From JACNKJ01 sp964440095 (GTDB taxonomy: Bacteria; Krumholzibacteriota; Krumholzibacteriia; JACNKJ01), in contig CAYTPZ010000006.1 in NCBI GenBank assembly GCA_964440095.1, positions 14,437 to 78,436 on the forward strand: a DNA stretch of 64,000 bases. Reading direction: 5' to 3'. The notes under the pieces are model-generated. The model did not search any database and was not told the DNA's origin. It saw only the letters and a list, made by a program, of their open reading frames with translations. This document shows positions 42,262-51,268 of this stretch, piece after piece. Numbering within the stretch: position 1 is the stretch's first letter; the number at the start of each line of letters is the position of its first letter. The position numbers were made by a program, and so were the translations under genes.

Positions 42262-45200
42262 TTATTTCAACATCAACATCTTGCTGGTCAACACTTCCTC
42301 ACCGAAGACGATTCGGCTGAAGTAGATGCCACTGGAAACGGCTTGGCCGGCACCGTCTCTGCCCAGCCATTCCATTTCGTGATAACCGGCATCCATGTTT
42401 CCACTGGCCAGGGTGACAACGCGTCGTCCCTGGACGTCATAGACAGCCAGATCCACCTTGCCGCTCGTGGGTAAGGCGAAGCGCAGGGTCGTCTTCGGGT
42501 TGAAAGGATTCGGGAAGTTCGCGCCCAATGCCAAGCGTGCGGGAATGGCACCTTCGTCCACATCAGTCTGGATAGACCAGCTGGCGTTCAGGAAGACATC
42601 ATCCACGGCCGCTTCCAGGAGAGAGTTCGCACCCTCGTCGGAGGCGACAAAGCGAATCTGTACGGTCGAGCTGAAGGTGATGAATTCCTCCAAATTGAAG
42701 CTCATGGGGACCCAGGACTCATCCGACACATTGGTGTGCTCCAGGCTCACCCAATTGACGCCGTCCGATGTAACGTCCACATCCCAATAGTCATCGCCCG
42801 CGTTGACGCCCTTGTCTTCGGTGTACCAGCGCCAATAGCTGAAATGCGCCGAAATTGCTCCGTCCAGGTTGAAGACCGGACTGAGCAGAGTGGTCGTACC
42901 GCCATCCACATCGTTCTCGCCGACCGCACCACCCACGCTGCCCTGGCCCGTCACGAAGCACATGGTGCCCGGCGCTGGCGTGTGATCATCTTCGGGCTGG
43001 ATCTGATAACCGTTGTACTCGGTTCCATTGGGATCAACGCGCGTCCAGATACCGGTTGCCGCATCGTCGCCCGGCGCTCCAACAGTCCAGCCACGATCCT
43101 GTTCGAAATCATCGAACCAGCCGCCCACGGGAAGATCGAACTGGATGTTGTCCAACAAGCCACTTTCCCCGCTAACGGAGACGATGAATTCGATGATGGA
43201 GGGTTCGGGGCAATCCGGGCTGATTTCAATTTCGAACTCGGCCATGAGAGCTTCACCGCCCATGGGAATCGCCGCCGACTCACCAAAGGAATCGAGAATG
43301 CTGACATCAGTATTCGAGCACAGGAAGTTACCGGTCAGGGCTTCGCAGTCAGATGAGCCATTGTTGGCGATCATCACGCGGAGAGCGAAGCGCTCGCCGG
43401 CGTCAGCGGTTCCACTGCCATTTCCGTAGGGAAGATCGATCACCATAATCGACTCACCCGATAGTTGTGGTGCCTGAGCGGACAAGCTGAATCCCATGTC
43501 CCAATCATGGCCGGTTCCGAACACAGCCACATCGAAGTGGACGAGATGTCCGTCGGGAATATCGCCATCCACTTCAAAGTCGTAGAGCACTGAGTTGCTT
43601 GCCACCCCATCGGCGGGAATGTCGGGGTAAGCCGAGCTCCAAACACCGAAGGAGATGTAGGGATCATCCGTCGTGATCTCAGCATAGACGCCCGTGGCGG
43701 TCTCCACGCCGACATTTTCCAAGGCCAAGGTCAGGGAAACATGTTCGCCTTCGTCAAGAATGCCGTCGTCATCACCGTCGGCATCCAGAACCAGCAAACT
43801 GTCGAAGACCAGATAGGGACCGCTCGGCGGAAGTACTTCCACCGTTTCCATAGCCGTGACCTTGTTGTAAGCGGTGACCGTCAAAGTCAAGGTCATGGGT
43901 TCCGCAGGAGCTTCACTCATGGTGATGCTCGCCATGCCAGCACCATTTGTCACGGCGCTTCCATAGAGTACGCCGTCAGCGTAGAGAGCGCAGAGTGCGC
44001 CTTCCACTCCGGGAATCGAGACTTCGTACTCGCTCATGCCGATGAAAAGCGCGCCGGAGTGGTTCAGGGCCAGGGCCGTCGGCTGCATGGTGCGTACAGC
44101 CAGAGAAGGATCACCGAAGATGGTCCAGTTCTCGAACTCGTTCACGCCGCTGCTGCCGTACTCGTCGATCATCTGGCAGGAACCGTTGAAGTAGAGACCA
44201 CCGATGGTGCGCATCTGATCGTTCACGAGCAGATCCACAACCTCGTCCTGCCCGCACATGGGCGGGCTCCAGCTCTGACTGATGTAGGACATGTAAACAG
44301 CGACAGCACCCGTGGGCGTGCCGCCGTTGGTGGCCCGGAGCCAGGCTTCCGCGTAGCAGGTCGTGCTCGTGAAGGTTCCGTTATTGCAAGCCACGCTGCA
44401 GATGAAGGGCAGCTTGTTATCGTTGGTCAGGGCGTTCACATGGGTGTTTGAAAACCCCGTGGTGGACCATGAGGTGGTGCTGCCATGGCCTGTGTAGTTC
44501 GCGTGACCGCGTCCGGTGTTGAAACCGGCCGTGACCTGCGCCGCGGTTCCGCTGGGCTGGTAAATCTGGTCCACGCCTGAGTAGCCGTAGCCAAGTAGTT
44601 TGCCGCGAATAACATCGGAATGTTCGTTGTCAGACTCTCCGTCATCACCCGGGCCTTCATTGGATGCGACACCCATGCCGTACTGCATCCAGTTTTCACC
44701 ACCGGCAACGTCTCGTTCGTAGTGAATGGTGCGCTCAACCTGGGTTGCGACCTGGGTTGCATTCTCGGCGGAAAAGCGCCCCACGAAAATATCCGGATAA
44801 CTGTCGCTACCGGCCAGCAGCGAATACATGGGGTCGGATCCACTGCTGGGAATGGGAATCTGGGGGCCGTCGCCCACCAGCAGCACGTAGCCCAGATCGC
44901 CGGTGTTGTATTCGTTCTGAATGTAGGCCTTGATCTGCGTGGCCGTGGTACCAGTCTCGCTCGTTCCCACCAACTTGGTGTCGATGCCCTTCTGCATCTT
45001 CCAGTCCACCAGGGGCTGCATGTTCGAGACGAATGCATCGTAGGCCACAATAAGCAGACTGCCGTCTTCGAGCACGGGCGTATAACGATCGCCGGCACCG
45101 AAGTTCAGGAAGTGTCCCTCATACATCTTGGCAAACTGGGAGTCCATCTTCTCGGGCTCGCTCACGCGCTCGAGAACATTGATGTCCCCCACTCCCACCG

Positions 45201-45804
45201 GGCTCACTTCCAAAAGCATCCGCGTGTGAACGCGAAGGGTCTGGGTTTGGGGCAGATACTGGAAGACATTGGCGTCCACCATCACGCCGCGGTAGTCGCG
45301 AAGGATGTGCGGGGCGCCCAGATCCGCCGCCGACATGGGCCAGATCTCATCATTCTGGTAGATGTCGCCGAACTCGTAGGGCACCGTGGCCGGATCCACC
45401 GAGCGCAGCAGGTTGCCCTTGGAGGGCATCACGGGCATGCCGGGAAGATCCACCGATTCCACTTCGAGAAGTGTCAGTGCGACCTTGCGATCGTCGGGTA
45501 TAATCACCGCGCGACGAACGTCCGGAAGGGCAGGATAGCCCGCCGCAAGATCCACGCTCTCGCCGGCCAGGCCGATGGAATAATAGGTCTCGCCGTCGAT
45601 CATGACAGGCTCGGTATCGAAGCCGCCCACCGTTATCTCGTAGACCGTGCGCTGCCCGTCGGATTCGATGAGGCGAACCTCGAAATCATCGCCGCCGAGA
45701 TCGATCCACTCGGCTCCCGCCGAAGGTGCGAAACAAGTGAGTAGGAAAAGACAAAAGAGGCCGGAAAGGAAACGACGGGACCTCCGACTTACGAGACGTT
45801 CCAT
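42262..45804 (-). CDS. Secreted gingipain-like cysteine peptidase (family C25) with T9SS-type sorting domain
   Basis: 1180 residues. A signal peptide (to about 31) precedes a C25 propeptide-like region (GYPALPDVRRAVIIPDD) and the peptidase domain (about 235-580) with VLLVGDGPQIPIP, catalytic His in YTGHGSTTSW and catalytic Cys in CSVACNNGTF. Ig-like and CARDB-like domains follow, then a MAM/carbohydrate-binding-like domain (about 890-1090) and a FlgD-like C-terminal domain beginning PNPFNPKTTLRF and ending KMLMLK. It should be an extracellular or surface protease. GGAGG precedes the ATG, a promoter and a terminator flank the gene. Confidence 0.9.
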   Translation of the reverse strand: MERLVSRRSRRFLSGLFCLFLLTCFAPSAGAEWIDLGGDDFEVRLIESDGQRTVYEITVGGFDTEPVMIDGETYYSIGLAGESVDLAAGYPALPDVRRAVIIPDDRKVALTLLEVESVDLPGMPVMPSKGNLLRSVDPATVPYEFGDIYQNDEIWPMSAADLGAPHILRDYRGVMVDANVFQYLPQTQTLRVHTRMLLEVSPVGVGDINVLERVSEPEKMDSQFAKMYEGHFLNFGAGDRYTPVLEDGSLLIVAYDAFVSNMQPLVDWKMQKGIDTKLVGTSETGTTATQIKAYIQNEYNTGDLGYVLLVGDGPQIPIPSSGSDPMYSLLAGSDSYPDIFVGRFSAENATQVATQVERTIHYERDVAGGENWMQYGMGVASNEGPGDDGESDNEHSDVIRGKLLGYGYSGVDQIYQPSGTAAQVTAGFNTGRGHANYTGHGSTTSWSTTGFSNTHVNALTNDNKLPFICSVACNNGTFTSTTCYAEAWLRATNGGTPTGAVAVYMSYISQSWSPPMCGQDEVVDLLVNDQMRTIGGLYFNGSCQMIDEYGSSGVNEFENWTIFGDPSLAVRTMQPTALALNHSGALFIGMSEYEVSIPGVEGALCALYADGVLYGSAVTNGAGMASITMSEAPAEPMTLTLTVTAYNKVTAMETVEVLPPSGPYLVFDSLLVLDADGDDDGILDEGEHVSLTLALENVGVETATGVYAEITTDDPYISFGVWSSAYPDIPADGVASNSVLYDFEVDGDIPDGHLVHFDVAVFGTGHDWDMGFSLSAQAPQLSGESIMVIDLPYGNGSGTADAGERFALRVMIANNGSSDCEALTGNFLCSNTDVSILDSFGESAAIPMGGEALMAEFEIEISPDCPEPSIIEFIVSVSGESGLLDNIQFDLPVGGWFDDFEQDRGWTVGAPGDDAATGIWTRVDPNGTEYNGYQIQPEDDHTPAPGTMCFVTGQGSVGGAVGENDVDGGTTTLLSPVFNLDGAISAHFSYWRWYTEDKGVNAGDDYWDVDVTSDGVNWVSLEHTNVSDESWVPMSFNLEEFITFSSTVQIRFVASDEGANSLLEAAVDDVFLNASWSIQTDVDEGAIPARLALGANFPNPFNPKTTLRFALPTSGKVDLAVYDVQGRRVVTLASGNMDAGYHEMEWLGRDGAGQAVSSGIYFSRIVFGEEVLTSKMLMLK

Positions 45805-45857
45805 GGGAAACCTCCATCTTGGATCTTATGCCCTGAGGAATGGAATATGACTCCACT

Positions 45858-45886
45858 ATTCTACCATTTAGGGCCATTTAATCCAA
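45858..45886 (-). promoter_or_regulatory. Promoter of the C25 peptidase gene
   Basis: Minus strand TTGGAT (45886-45881), 17-base spacer, TAGAAT (45863-45858). Leader of about 45 bases to the ATG. Confidence 0.55.
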
Positions 45887-45964
45887 AAAGAATCCATCTG
45901 AGCGACAGAGCGCTATTCGTGAGTGGAAATTCGACTTAAAAGATTTCCTGATAGGAATTTATTT

Positions 45965-46018
45965 GGCGATCCTATCGCCCCCAGGGGCGTTGTGAATTTG
46001 CTCTGATTATGCCATGAT
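45965..46018 (+). promoter_or_regulatory. Inverted repeat and weak promoter upstream of the acyl-CoA ligase gene
   Basis: Perfect inverted repeat GGCGAT-CCT-ATCGCC at 45965-45979 lies 10 bases before a possible -35 TTGTGA (45990-45995), with a 17-base spacer to CATGAT (46013-46018). The repeat could be a regulator site, for example of a fatty-acid regulator, but nothing identifies it. Confidence 0.35.
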
Positions 46019-46063
46019 CGCTAAATAATAGCAGGTCTGCTTCCCTCCCAGTTCGGAGCTCCC

Positions 46064-47851
46064 GTGAAAAATATTGCCCTTAGTATTCGTGAAGGTGCAC
46101 GTGAGTTAGGCGAGTCCGCCGCCCTTCGCCACAAGATCGTAGGAAGCTGGCATGAGATCAGCTACCGCGAATTAGACGAGACCATCGGAGCAGTTTCGCG
46201 AAAGTTGGTAGACCTGGGTGTACAGGTGGGAGACAAGGTCGCCATATTCGCCCCCAATTGTCCCGATTGGGTCTTGGCCGATCTTGGCATCCAGAGCATT
46301 CGCGGCGTTACGGTTCCCATCTTCGCAACTAGTACCGTGGAGCAGGCGCAGTACATCATCGAGGATGCCGATGTGCGCATTGCCTTCGCGGGCTCAGGCT
46401 CCGAGATGGAAAAACTCTCCGCCGTTCGAGAAGCCTGCGGCAAGCCCGAAGTCCTCGTGGCCCTGGAGGGGCGTACCGATTTAGGCGAAGAGGGCGACAT
46501 GCTCATGCCCGAGTTCATCAAGGCCGGAATGGAAGTGGACACGCAGGGCGAATGCGACATTCGCTCCGACGACGCTAAGGCTACTGACCTGGCCACCATC
46601 ATTTACACTTCGGGAACGACGGGTGAACCCAAGGGAGTTATGCTGGCTCATGAGAATTTCGTGAATCAGTTCGAGACCCTGGATCGAAACTACGACGTGA
46701 CAAGCGAAGACCGCTCTCTTTGCTTCCTCCCCCTCAGTCACGTATTCGAAAGAGCCTGGACTTTCTTCGTATTGCTTCGCGGTGCGAAGAACTCGTTCTG
46801 CCCCAACCCAAAGCGCATTGCCAGATACCTGGTGGAAGCTCGCCCCAACGTAATGGCCAGCGCCCCCCGCCTATACGAGAAAATCTATTCCGGTATTTTT
46901 GACAAACTCGAAACCGCGCCAGGCTACAGGCAGAAACTCTTTCACTGGGCCTTGAGTGTGGGCGGCAAGTATGAGCGAAAAATTCGAAACGGTGGCGCCG
47001 GACCACTACTCAAGGGTCAGCATGCTCTCGCCGACAAACTAGTGCTCTCTAAACTGCGTGAAGTCATCGGAGGACCCAAGAAGTTCATGGCCTCGGGCGG
47101 GGCGGCCCTGTCCAAAGAGATCGAGGAAATGTTCTTCGCGGCTGGGTTGCTTATTTGCCAGGGCTATGGCCTGACAGAAACCGCCCCCATGCTCACGGCC
47201 AATGCTCCCGGCGAGTTCCGTTTCGGCACGGTTGGGAAACCCGTGGTCGATGTGCAGGTGAAAATTTCCGAGACGGGAGAAATACTCGCCAAAGGTCCCA
47301 ACGTGATGTCCGGTTACTTCAACAAGCCCGAAGCCACCGCGGAAGTCTTCAGCGACGGATGGTTTCACACCGGTGATGTGGGTCACTTCGATGAAGATGG
47401 ATTTTTGATCATCACCGATCGAATCAAGGATCTCATTGTTACATCGGGTGGCAAGAACGTAGCTCCCCAGTGGGTGGAAACCGTGGTGGGGAAGGATCCC
47501 TTTATCGAGCAGTTGGCGGTGCTGGGAGACAGTCGCAAATATATCAGCGCGCTGGTGGTGCCTTCATTCGACGTCCTCAGCGAATGGGCGAAAAGACAGA
47601 AGCTGCACTTCGAGTCGCATGAGGATCTCGTGCGAATGCCCGAAGTGATTCGTCACATGACCGAACGCATCACACAGCAATCCAAGCAACTGGCACCTTT
47701 CGAGAAGATCAAGCGCTTCACGCTGATGGCCAAGGAGTTCACCATGCAGGCTGGCGAGATAACGCCGACCCTCAAGGTGAAGCGTCGAGTGATTCATGAG
47801 AAATACAAGGATCTCATCGAGCACATGTACACCGAAGACTCGAGCGCTTAG
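46064..47851 (+). CDS. Long-chain fatty-acid-CoA ligase (AMP-forming)
   Basis: 595 residues from a GTG start with GGAG upstream. AMP-binding signature IIYTSGTTGEPKGVML (P-loop), the acyl-specific LPLSHVFERAW, GYGLTETAP and the hinge GWFHTGDVGHFDEDGFLIITDR, with a C-terminal catalytic Lys region in GEITPTLKVKRRVI. It activates long-chain fatty acids to acyl-CoA at the membrane for degradation or lipid synthesis. The long-chain FadD15-like subgroup fits the length. Monocistronic. Confidence 0.93.
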   Translation: MKNIALSIREGARELGESAALRHKIVGSWHEISYRELDETIGAVSRKLVDLGVQVGDKVAIFAPNCPDWVLADLGIQSIRGVTVPIFATSTVEQAQYIIEDADVRIAFAGSGSEMEKLSAVREACGKPEVLVALEGRTDLGEEGDMLMPEFIKAGMEVDTQGECDIRSDDAKATDLATIIYTSGTTGEPKGVMLAHENFVNQFETLDRNYDVTSEDRSLCFLPLSHVFERAWTFFVLLRGAKNSFCPNPKRIARYLVEARPNVMASAPRLYEKIYSGIFDKLETAPGYRQKLFHWALSVGGKYERKIRNGGAGPLLKGQHALADKLVLSKLREVIGGPKKFMASGGAALSKEIEEMFFAAGLLICQGYGLTETAPMLTANAPGEFRFGTVGKPVVDVQVKISETGEILAKGPNVMSGYFNKPEATAEVFSDGWFHTGDVGHFDEDGFLIITDRIKDLIVTSGGKNVAPQWVETVVGKDPFIEQLAVLGDSRKYISALVVPSFDVLSEWAKRQKLHFESHEDLVRMPEVIRHMTERITQQSKQLAPFEKIKRFTLMAKEFTMQAGEITPTLKVKRRVIHEKYKDLIEHMYTEDSSA

Positions 47852-47876
47852 CCTAGCACCCAATCCCCCATTGATC

Positions 47877-47935
47877 TTGCAATTGGAATGGTAAGAGTGT
47901 ACATTCTGAAAGTTAGGCTAACCTAACTTTCAGAA
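47877..47935 (+). promoter_or_regulatory. Promoter with DtxR/MntR-type operator
   Basis: TTGCAA (47877-47882), 17-base spacer, TACATT (47900-47905). A perfect palindrome with 14-base arms TTCTGAAAGTTAGG and CCTAACTTTCAGAA around CTAA spans 47904-47935, covering the -10 and the start site. TTAGG-N4-CCTAA is the core of DtxR/MntR/SirR-family operators, and the adjacent gene encodes such a regulator, so autoregulation is very likely. Confidence 0.85.
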
Positions 47936-47945
47936 TTGAGAGGGC

Positions 47946-48350
47946 ATGCCCAGCGAATCCGTTGAAAACTATCTCACCGAAATTCTTCGTCTGGAGGAAT
48001 CGGGCAAGGCCGCGGCCAGCAGTGAATTGGCCGAGCGGCTCGAGGTGTCACGGCCCTCGGTCACCGGCATGCTCAAGAAACTTGAAGGCGAAGCCTACAT
48101 CTTTCGCGAACCCTATCGGGCCGTGCGCTTAACAAGAAAAGGGCAACGCGCGGCGCGTGCGGTCATTCGCCGCCATCGCCTCGTGGAAACATTTCTTGTG
48201 GAAGCCTTGGGCATGCACCCGGATCGTGTTCATGAAGAGGCGCATCGACTTGAACATGCATTTTCAAATGAAGTCATCGAGCGCCTGGACGCGTGGCTCG
48301 GCCATCCGGACAAGGACCCTCATGGCAGTCCCATTCCAGACCGTGCTTAG
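47946..48350 (+). CDS. DtxR/MntR-family metal-dependent transcriptional regulator
   Basis: 134 residues: an N-terminal winged helix (ENYLTEILRLEESG, SELAERLEVSRPSVTGMLKKLE) and a dimerisation/metal-binding domain (HEEAHRLEHAFSNEVIERLD). It has no SH3-like third domain, as in MntR. With Mn(II) or Fe(II) bound it represses uptake genes; the operator overlaps its own promoter. The four transporter genes follow on the same strand, 62 bp on, probably in one transcript. Confidence 0.93.
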   Translation: MPSESVENYLTEILRLEESGKAAASSELAERLEVSRPSVTGMLKKLEGEAYIFREPYRAVRLTRKGQRAARAVIRRHRLVETFLVEALGMHPDRVHEEAHRLEHAFSNEVIERLDAWLGHPDKDPHGSPIPDRA

Positions 48351-48412
48351 AGGAATCTGCACAGATCAAAACACATGATGAGCTGCCCTGGCGGGCAAGA
48401 TGAGGAGAGAGG

Positions 48413-49360
48413 ATGAAGATGCGAGCCAGCATTCTATTGATCTTCGGTATTACATTCGCCATGGGATGCGGAAGCGACAAGGATGAGGCAGACAACTCGG
48501 ACGTTTTGAAACTGGTCGCCACCACCGGCCAGGTGGGCGACATGCTCGCAAATGTCGGTGGGAATCGGGTGGAGGTAACTTCGCTCATGGGTCCGGGCAT
48601 CGATCCGCATCTGTATAAGGCCAGCGCCGGCGACGTGGAACGTCTTCGCCGCGCCGACGCAATCTTCTACAATGGTCATCATCTTGAAGCGAAGATGGGT
48701 GAGGTCATCGGGGAGATGGGTTCGCGCAAGCCCACCCTGGCTCTCACCGAAACCCTGCCCGCCTCTCGCCTGCTGTCGCCCAACGACTACGAAGGCCTCT
48801 ACGATCCTCACATCTGGTTCGATCTCGAACTCTGGAGCATGACCGTGGATGCGGTGGTGACGAAACTCGGGGAACTGGATCCGGAGCACCGTGGCGAGTT
48901 TGATTCCCGTGGGCGAATCTACAAAGCGCGTATGGACGATTTACAGGCCTACGCCCTCGAGCAATTCGCTCGAATTCCCGAAGAGCAACGTGTTTTGATC
49001 ACCGCTCACGACGCCTTCAACTACCTGGGACGCGCCTACGGCCTCGAAGTGCGCGGCCTGCAGGGAATCAGCACGGCCAGCGAAGCGGGTACGGGAGATG
49101 TGCAAGCCCTCGCCGCCTTTATCGCAGATCGCAAAATCCCCGCTCTATTCGTGGAAAGCTCGGTATCCCCCCGCGCCATCGAAGCTGTACGGGCGGCTGT
49201 TCAAGCTCGAGGTTTTGACGTACAGGTAGGCGGCGAAATCTTTAGCGACGCATTGGGCGACGAGGAAACATCCGCCGGTACATACCTTGGCATGTACCGA
49301 CACAATGTTGACACCATCGTCTCATCCCTGCTCGGAGAAATGAGCCATGACCAACACTAA
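48413..49360 (+). CDS. Metal ABC transporter substrate-binding lipoprotein (TroA/MntA-like)
   Basis: 315 residues with a lipoprotein signal (AMGCGSDKDEA, Cys near 20). Cluster A-I metal-binding family: the ligand motif GPGIDPHLYKAS, a second His in YNGHHLEAKM, an Asp/His in DPHIWFDLELW and TAHDAFNYLGRAYG. The His-rich loop of zinc-specific ZnuA is absent, which favours Mn(II) or Fe(II). Start could be M1 or M3. It delivers metal to the following ATPase/permease genes; overlaps the ATPase gene by 14 bases. Confidence 0.92.
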   Translation: MKMRASILLIFGITFAMGCGSDKDEADNSDVLKLVATTGQVGDMLANVGGNRVEVTSLMGPGIDPHLYKASAGDVERLRRADAIFYNGHHLEAKMGEVIGEMGSRKPTLALTETLPASRLLSPNDYEGLYDPHIWFDLELWSMTVDAVVTKLGELDPEHRGEFDSRGRIYKARMDDLQAYALEQFARIPEEQRVLITAHDAFNYLGRAYGLEVRGLQGISTASEAGTGDVQALAAFIADRKIPALFVESSVSPRAIEAVRAAVQARGFDVQVGGEIFSDALGDEETSAGTYLGMYRHNVDTIVSSLLGEMSHDQH

Positions 49361-50153
49361 GGACATTGCGGTTCGCGTCACCGACCTAACGGTTGCCTAC
49401 GGAGAACGGCCCGTGCTTTGGGACATCGACATGGACGTTCCCTCCGGCCATCTCATGGCCGTCATGGGACCCAACGGCGCGGGTAAGACAACGCTTATCA
49501 AGGCCATCCTCGGCTTGCTCCCCACAGCCGCCGGGCGTGTGGAGATTCACGGAGGGCTCTATCGGGATCGTCGCCGCATGGTTGCTTACGTGCCCCAGCG
49601 AGGCAGCGTGGACTGGGACTTTCCCACAACCGTCTTCGACGTGGTCATGATGGGCCGCTACGGCGCACTCGGCTGGCTGAAGCGTCCTGGAAAAATCGAA
49701 CGCGAGTTAACCCTTTCGGCCTTGGAAAAAGTGGGGATGGCCGATTTTCAGAGCAGGCAGATCAGCCAACTTTCAGGCGGACAACAGCAGAGAGTTTTCC
49801 TTGCCCGCGCATTGGTGCAAGATGCGCGCGTCTATTTCATGGACGAGCCTTTTCAGGGCGTCGACGTACGCACCGAACACGCCATCGTCGACCTGCTCAA
49901 GGAACTTCGCGAGATGGGCCGCACGGTTGTGGTGGTTCATCACGACCTTCAAACCGTGGAAGATTATTTCGACTGGATCATGTTGCTCAACGTGCGGCGT
50001 ATCGCCTGTGGGTCGGTGAGTGAAGTCTTCACGCCTGAAAACCTGCGCCTGGCCTATGGCGGGCGCGTTGAATTTCTAGAGCGACGCGCCGCGCGCGACC
50101 GGGATGTACAGCCGGACGATGACCCCCGCACCTTCGAGGGTCCTCGTTCATGA
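49347..50153 (+). CDS. Metal ABC transporter ATP-binding protein (TroB/MntB-like)
   Basis: 268 residues. Walker A GPNGAGKTT, Q-loop YVPQRGSVDWDFP (the SVDWDFPT stretch is typical of Mn/Zn importers), signature LSGGQQQR, Walker B VYFMDEPFQGVD and H-loop VVHHDLQ. It energises import by the two permeases downstream and overlaps the first of them by 4 bases. Confidence 0.95.
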   Translation: MTNTKDIAVRVTDLTVAYGERPVLWDIDMDVPSGHLMAVMGPNGAGKTTLIKAILGLLPTAAGRVEIHGGLYRDRRRMVAYVPQRGSVDWDFPTTVFDVVMMGRYGALGWLKRPGKIERELTLSALEKVGMADFQSRQISQLSGGQQQRVFLARALVQDARVYFMDEPFQGVDVRTEHAIVDLLKELREMGRTVVVVHHDLQTVEDYFDWIMLLNVRRIACGSVSEVFTPENLRLAYGGRVEFLERRAARDRDVQPDDDPRTFEGPRS

Positions 50154-51268
50154 ATCTGCTCACCGAACTCATCACCGACTACACGCTTCGCACCGTTTCC
50201 CTGGGATCGGCGGGCCTCGGCCTGGTGGCCGGCATTCTCGGCGCTTTCGCCGTATTGCGCAGGCAAAGCTTGCTGGGCGATGCTGTGAGTCACGCCGCTC
50301 TGCCGGGAATCGTACTTACCTTCATGCTTACCGGAGCCAAGACACCCTTGGTGCTGGTACTCGGCGCCGCTCTGACGGGCTGGATCGCATCGCTCCTGGT
50401 TATGCTCATCGTGCGCAGTACGCGCATCAAAACCGACACGGCCCTGGGCCTGGTGCTTTCCACCTTCTTCGGATTGGGCTTGGTACTGCTTTCCATCGTG
50501 CAACGCAGTTCCGGCGCGGGACAAGCGGGCCTTGACCGCTTCTTATTCGGCCAAGCCGCCACCCTGGTGGGCGAAGATCTGGTAACCATGTCGGCTTTGG
50601 GCGCGCTTGTTCTGATTACGCTTCTGATCTTGTGGAAGGAATTCAAACTTCTCAGTTTCGACCCCACCTTCGCCGGCTCCCTGGGACTACCGCTTCGCGC
50701 ATTGGACATCGCTCTGACCACGCTTCTGGTCATCGCCATCGTCATCGGACTTCAGACCGTGGGCGTGGTGCTCATGAGCGCCATGATCGTGGCGCCCGCC
50801 GCCGCGGCCCGGCAATGGACGAACCGCCTGGGCCGCCTGGTAATGCTCTCCGGCTTTTTCGGCGCGATCAGCGGTCTCGCCGGCGCCGTGATTTCCAGTC
50901 GCGTGGAGCGCCTACCCACGGGCCCCACCATTATACTGGTGATCATGGGCATCACCATGCTCTCGCTGCTGGTTGCGCCCCAGCGAGGACTACTCGCCGA
51001 ATTCCTGCGCAAGGGAAAACAGAAACGACAAGTGCGGGTGGACAGCGTGCTCGCCGACCTCTATCGCCTTGCCGCCCAGCATGACGATCCCCTCAGCGCT
51101 CCCCACGCCATCGACGTGCTCCGCGCCATGGGCGAAAGTGCTGCGGTGCGAACGGGCTTGCTCAAATTGTCAGAGCAAGGGCTGGTCAGTTCCGACGATC
51201 AAGGCAACTGGCGACTCACACCTTCGGGCCTCGATCGAGGTCGCGACTTGGTGGAGGGATCTTCATGA
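50150..51268 (+). CDS. Metal ABC transporter permease (TroC-like) with C-terminal winged-helix-like domain
   Basis: 372 residues. About 1-275 is an ABC-3 permease with eight to nine helices (LLGDAVSHAALPGI is the family motif). The extra C-terminus (about 285-372) is soluble: RVDSVLADLYRLAAQHDD, then VRTGLLKLSEQGLVSSDDQG and WRLTPSGLDRGR, which reads as a small winged helix like the DNA-binding part of DtxR. Normal permeases stop near 280. Such a domain may sense metal or act as a regulator. Overlaps the second permease by 4 bases. Confidence 0.92.
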   Translation: MNLLTELITDYTLRTVSLGSAGLGLVAGILGAFAVLRRQSLLGDAVSHAALPGIVLTFMLTGAKTPLVLVLGAALTGWIASLLVMLIVRSTRIKTDTALGLVLSTFFGLGLVLLSIVQRSSGAGQAGLDRFLFGQAATLVGEDLVTMSALGALVLITLLILWKEFKLLSFDPTFAGSLGLPLRALDIALTTLLVIAIVIGLQTVGVVLMSAMIVAPAAAARQWTNRLGRLVMLSGFFGAISGLAGAVISSRVERLPTGPTIILVIMGITMLSLLVAPQRGLLAEFLRKGKQKRQVRVDSVLADLYRLAAQHDDPLSAPHAIDVLRAMGESAAVRTGLLKLSEQGLVSSDDQGNWRLTPSGLDRGRDLVEGSS

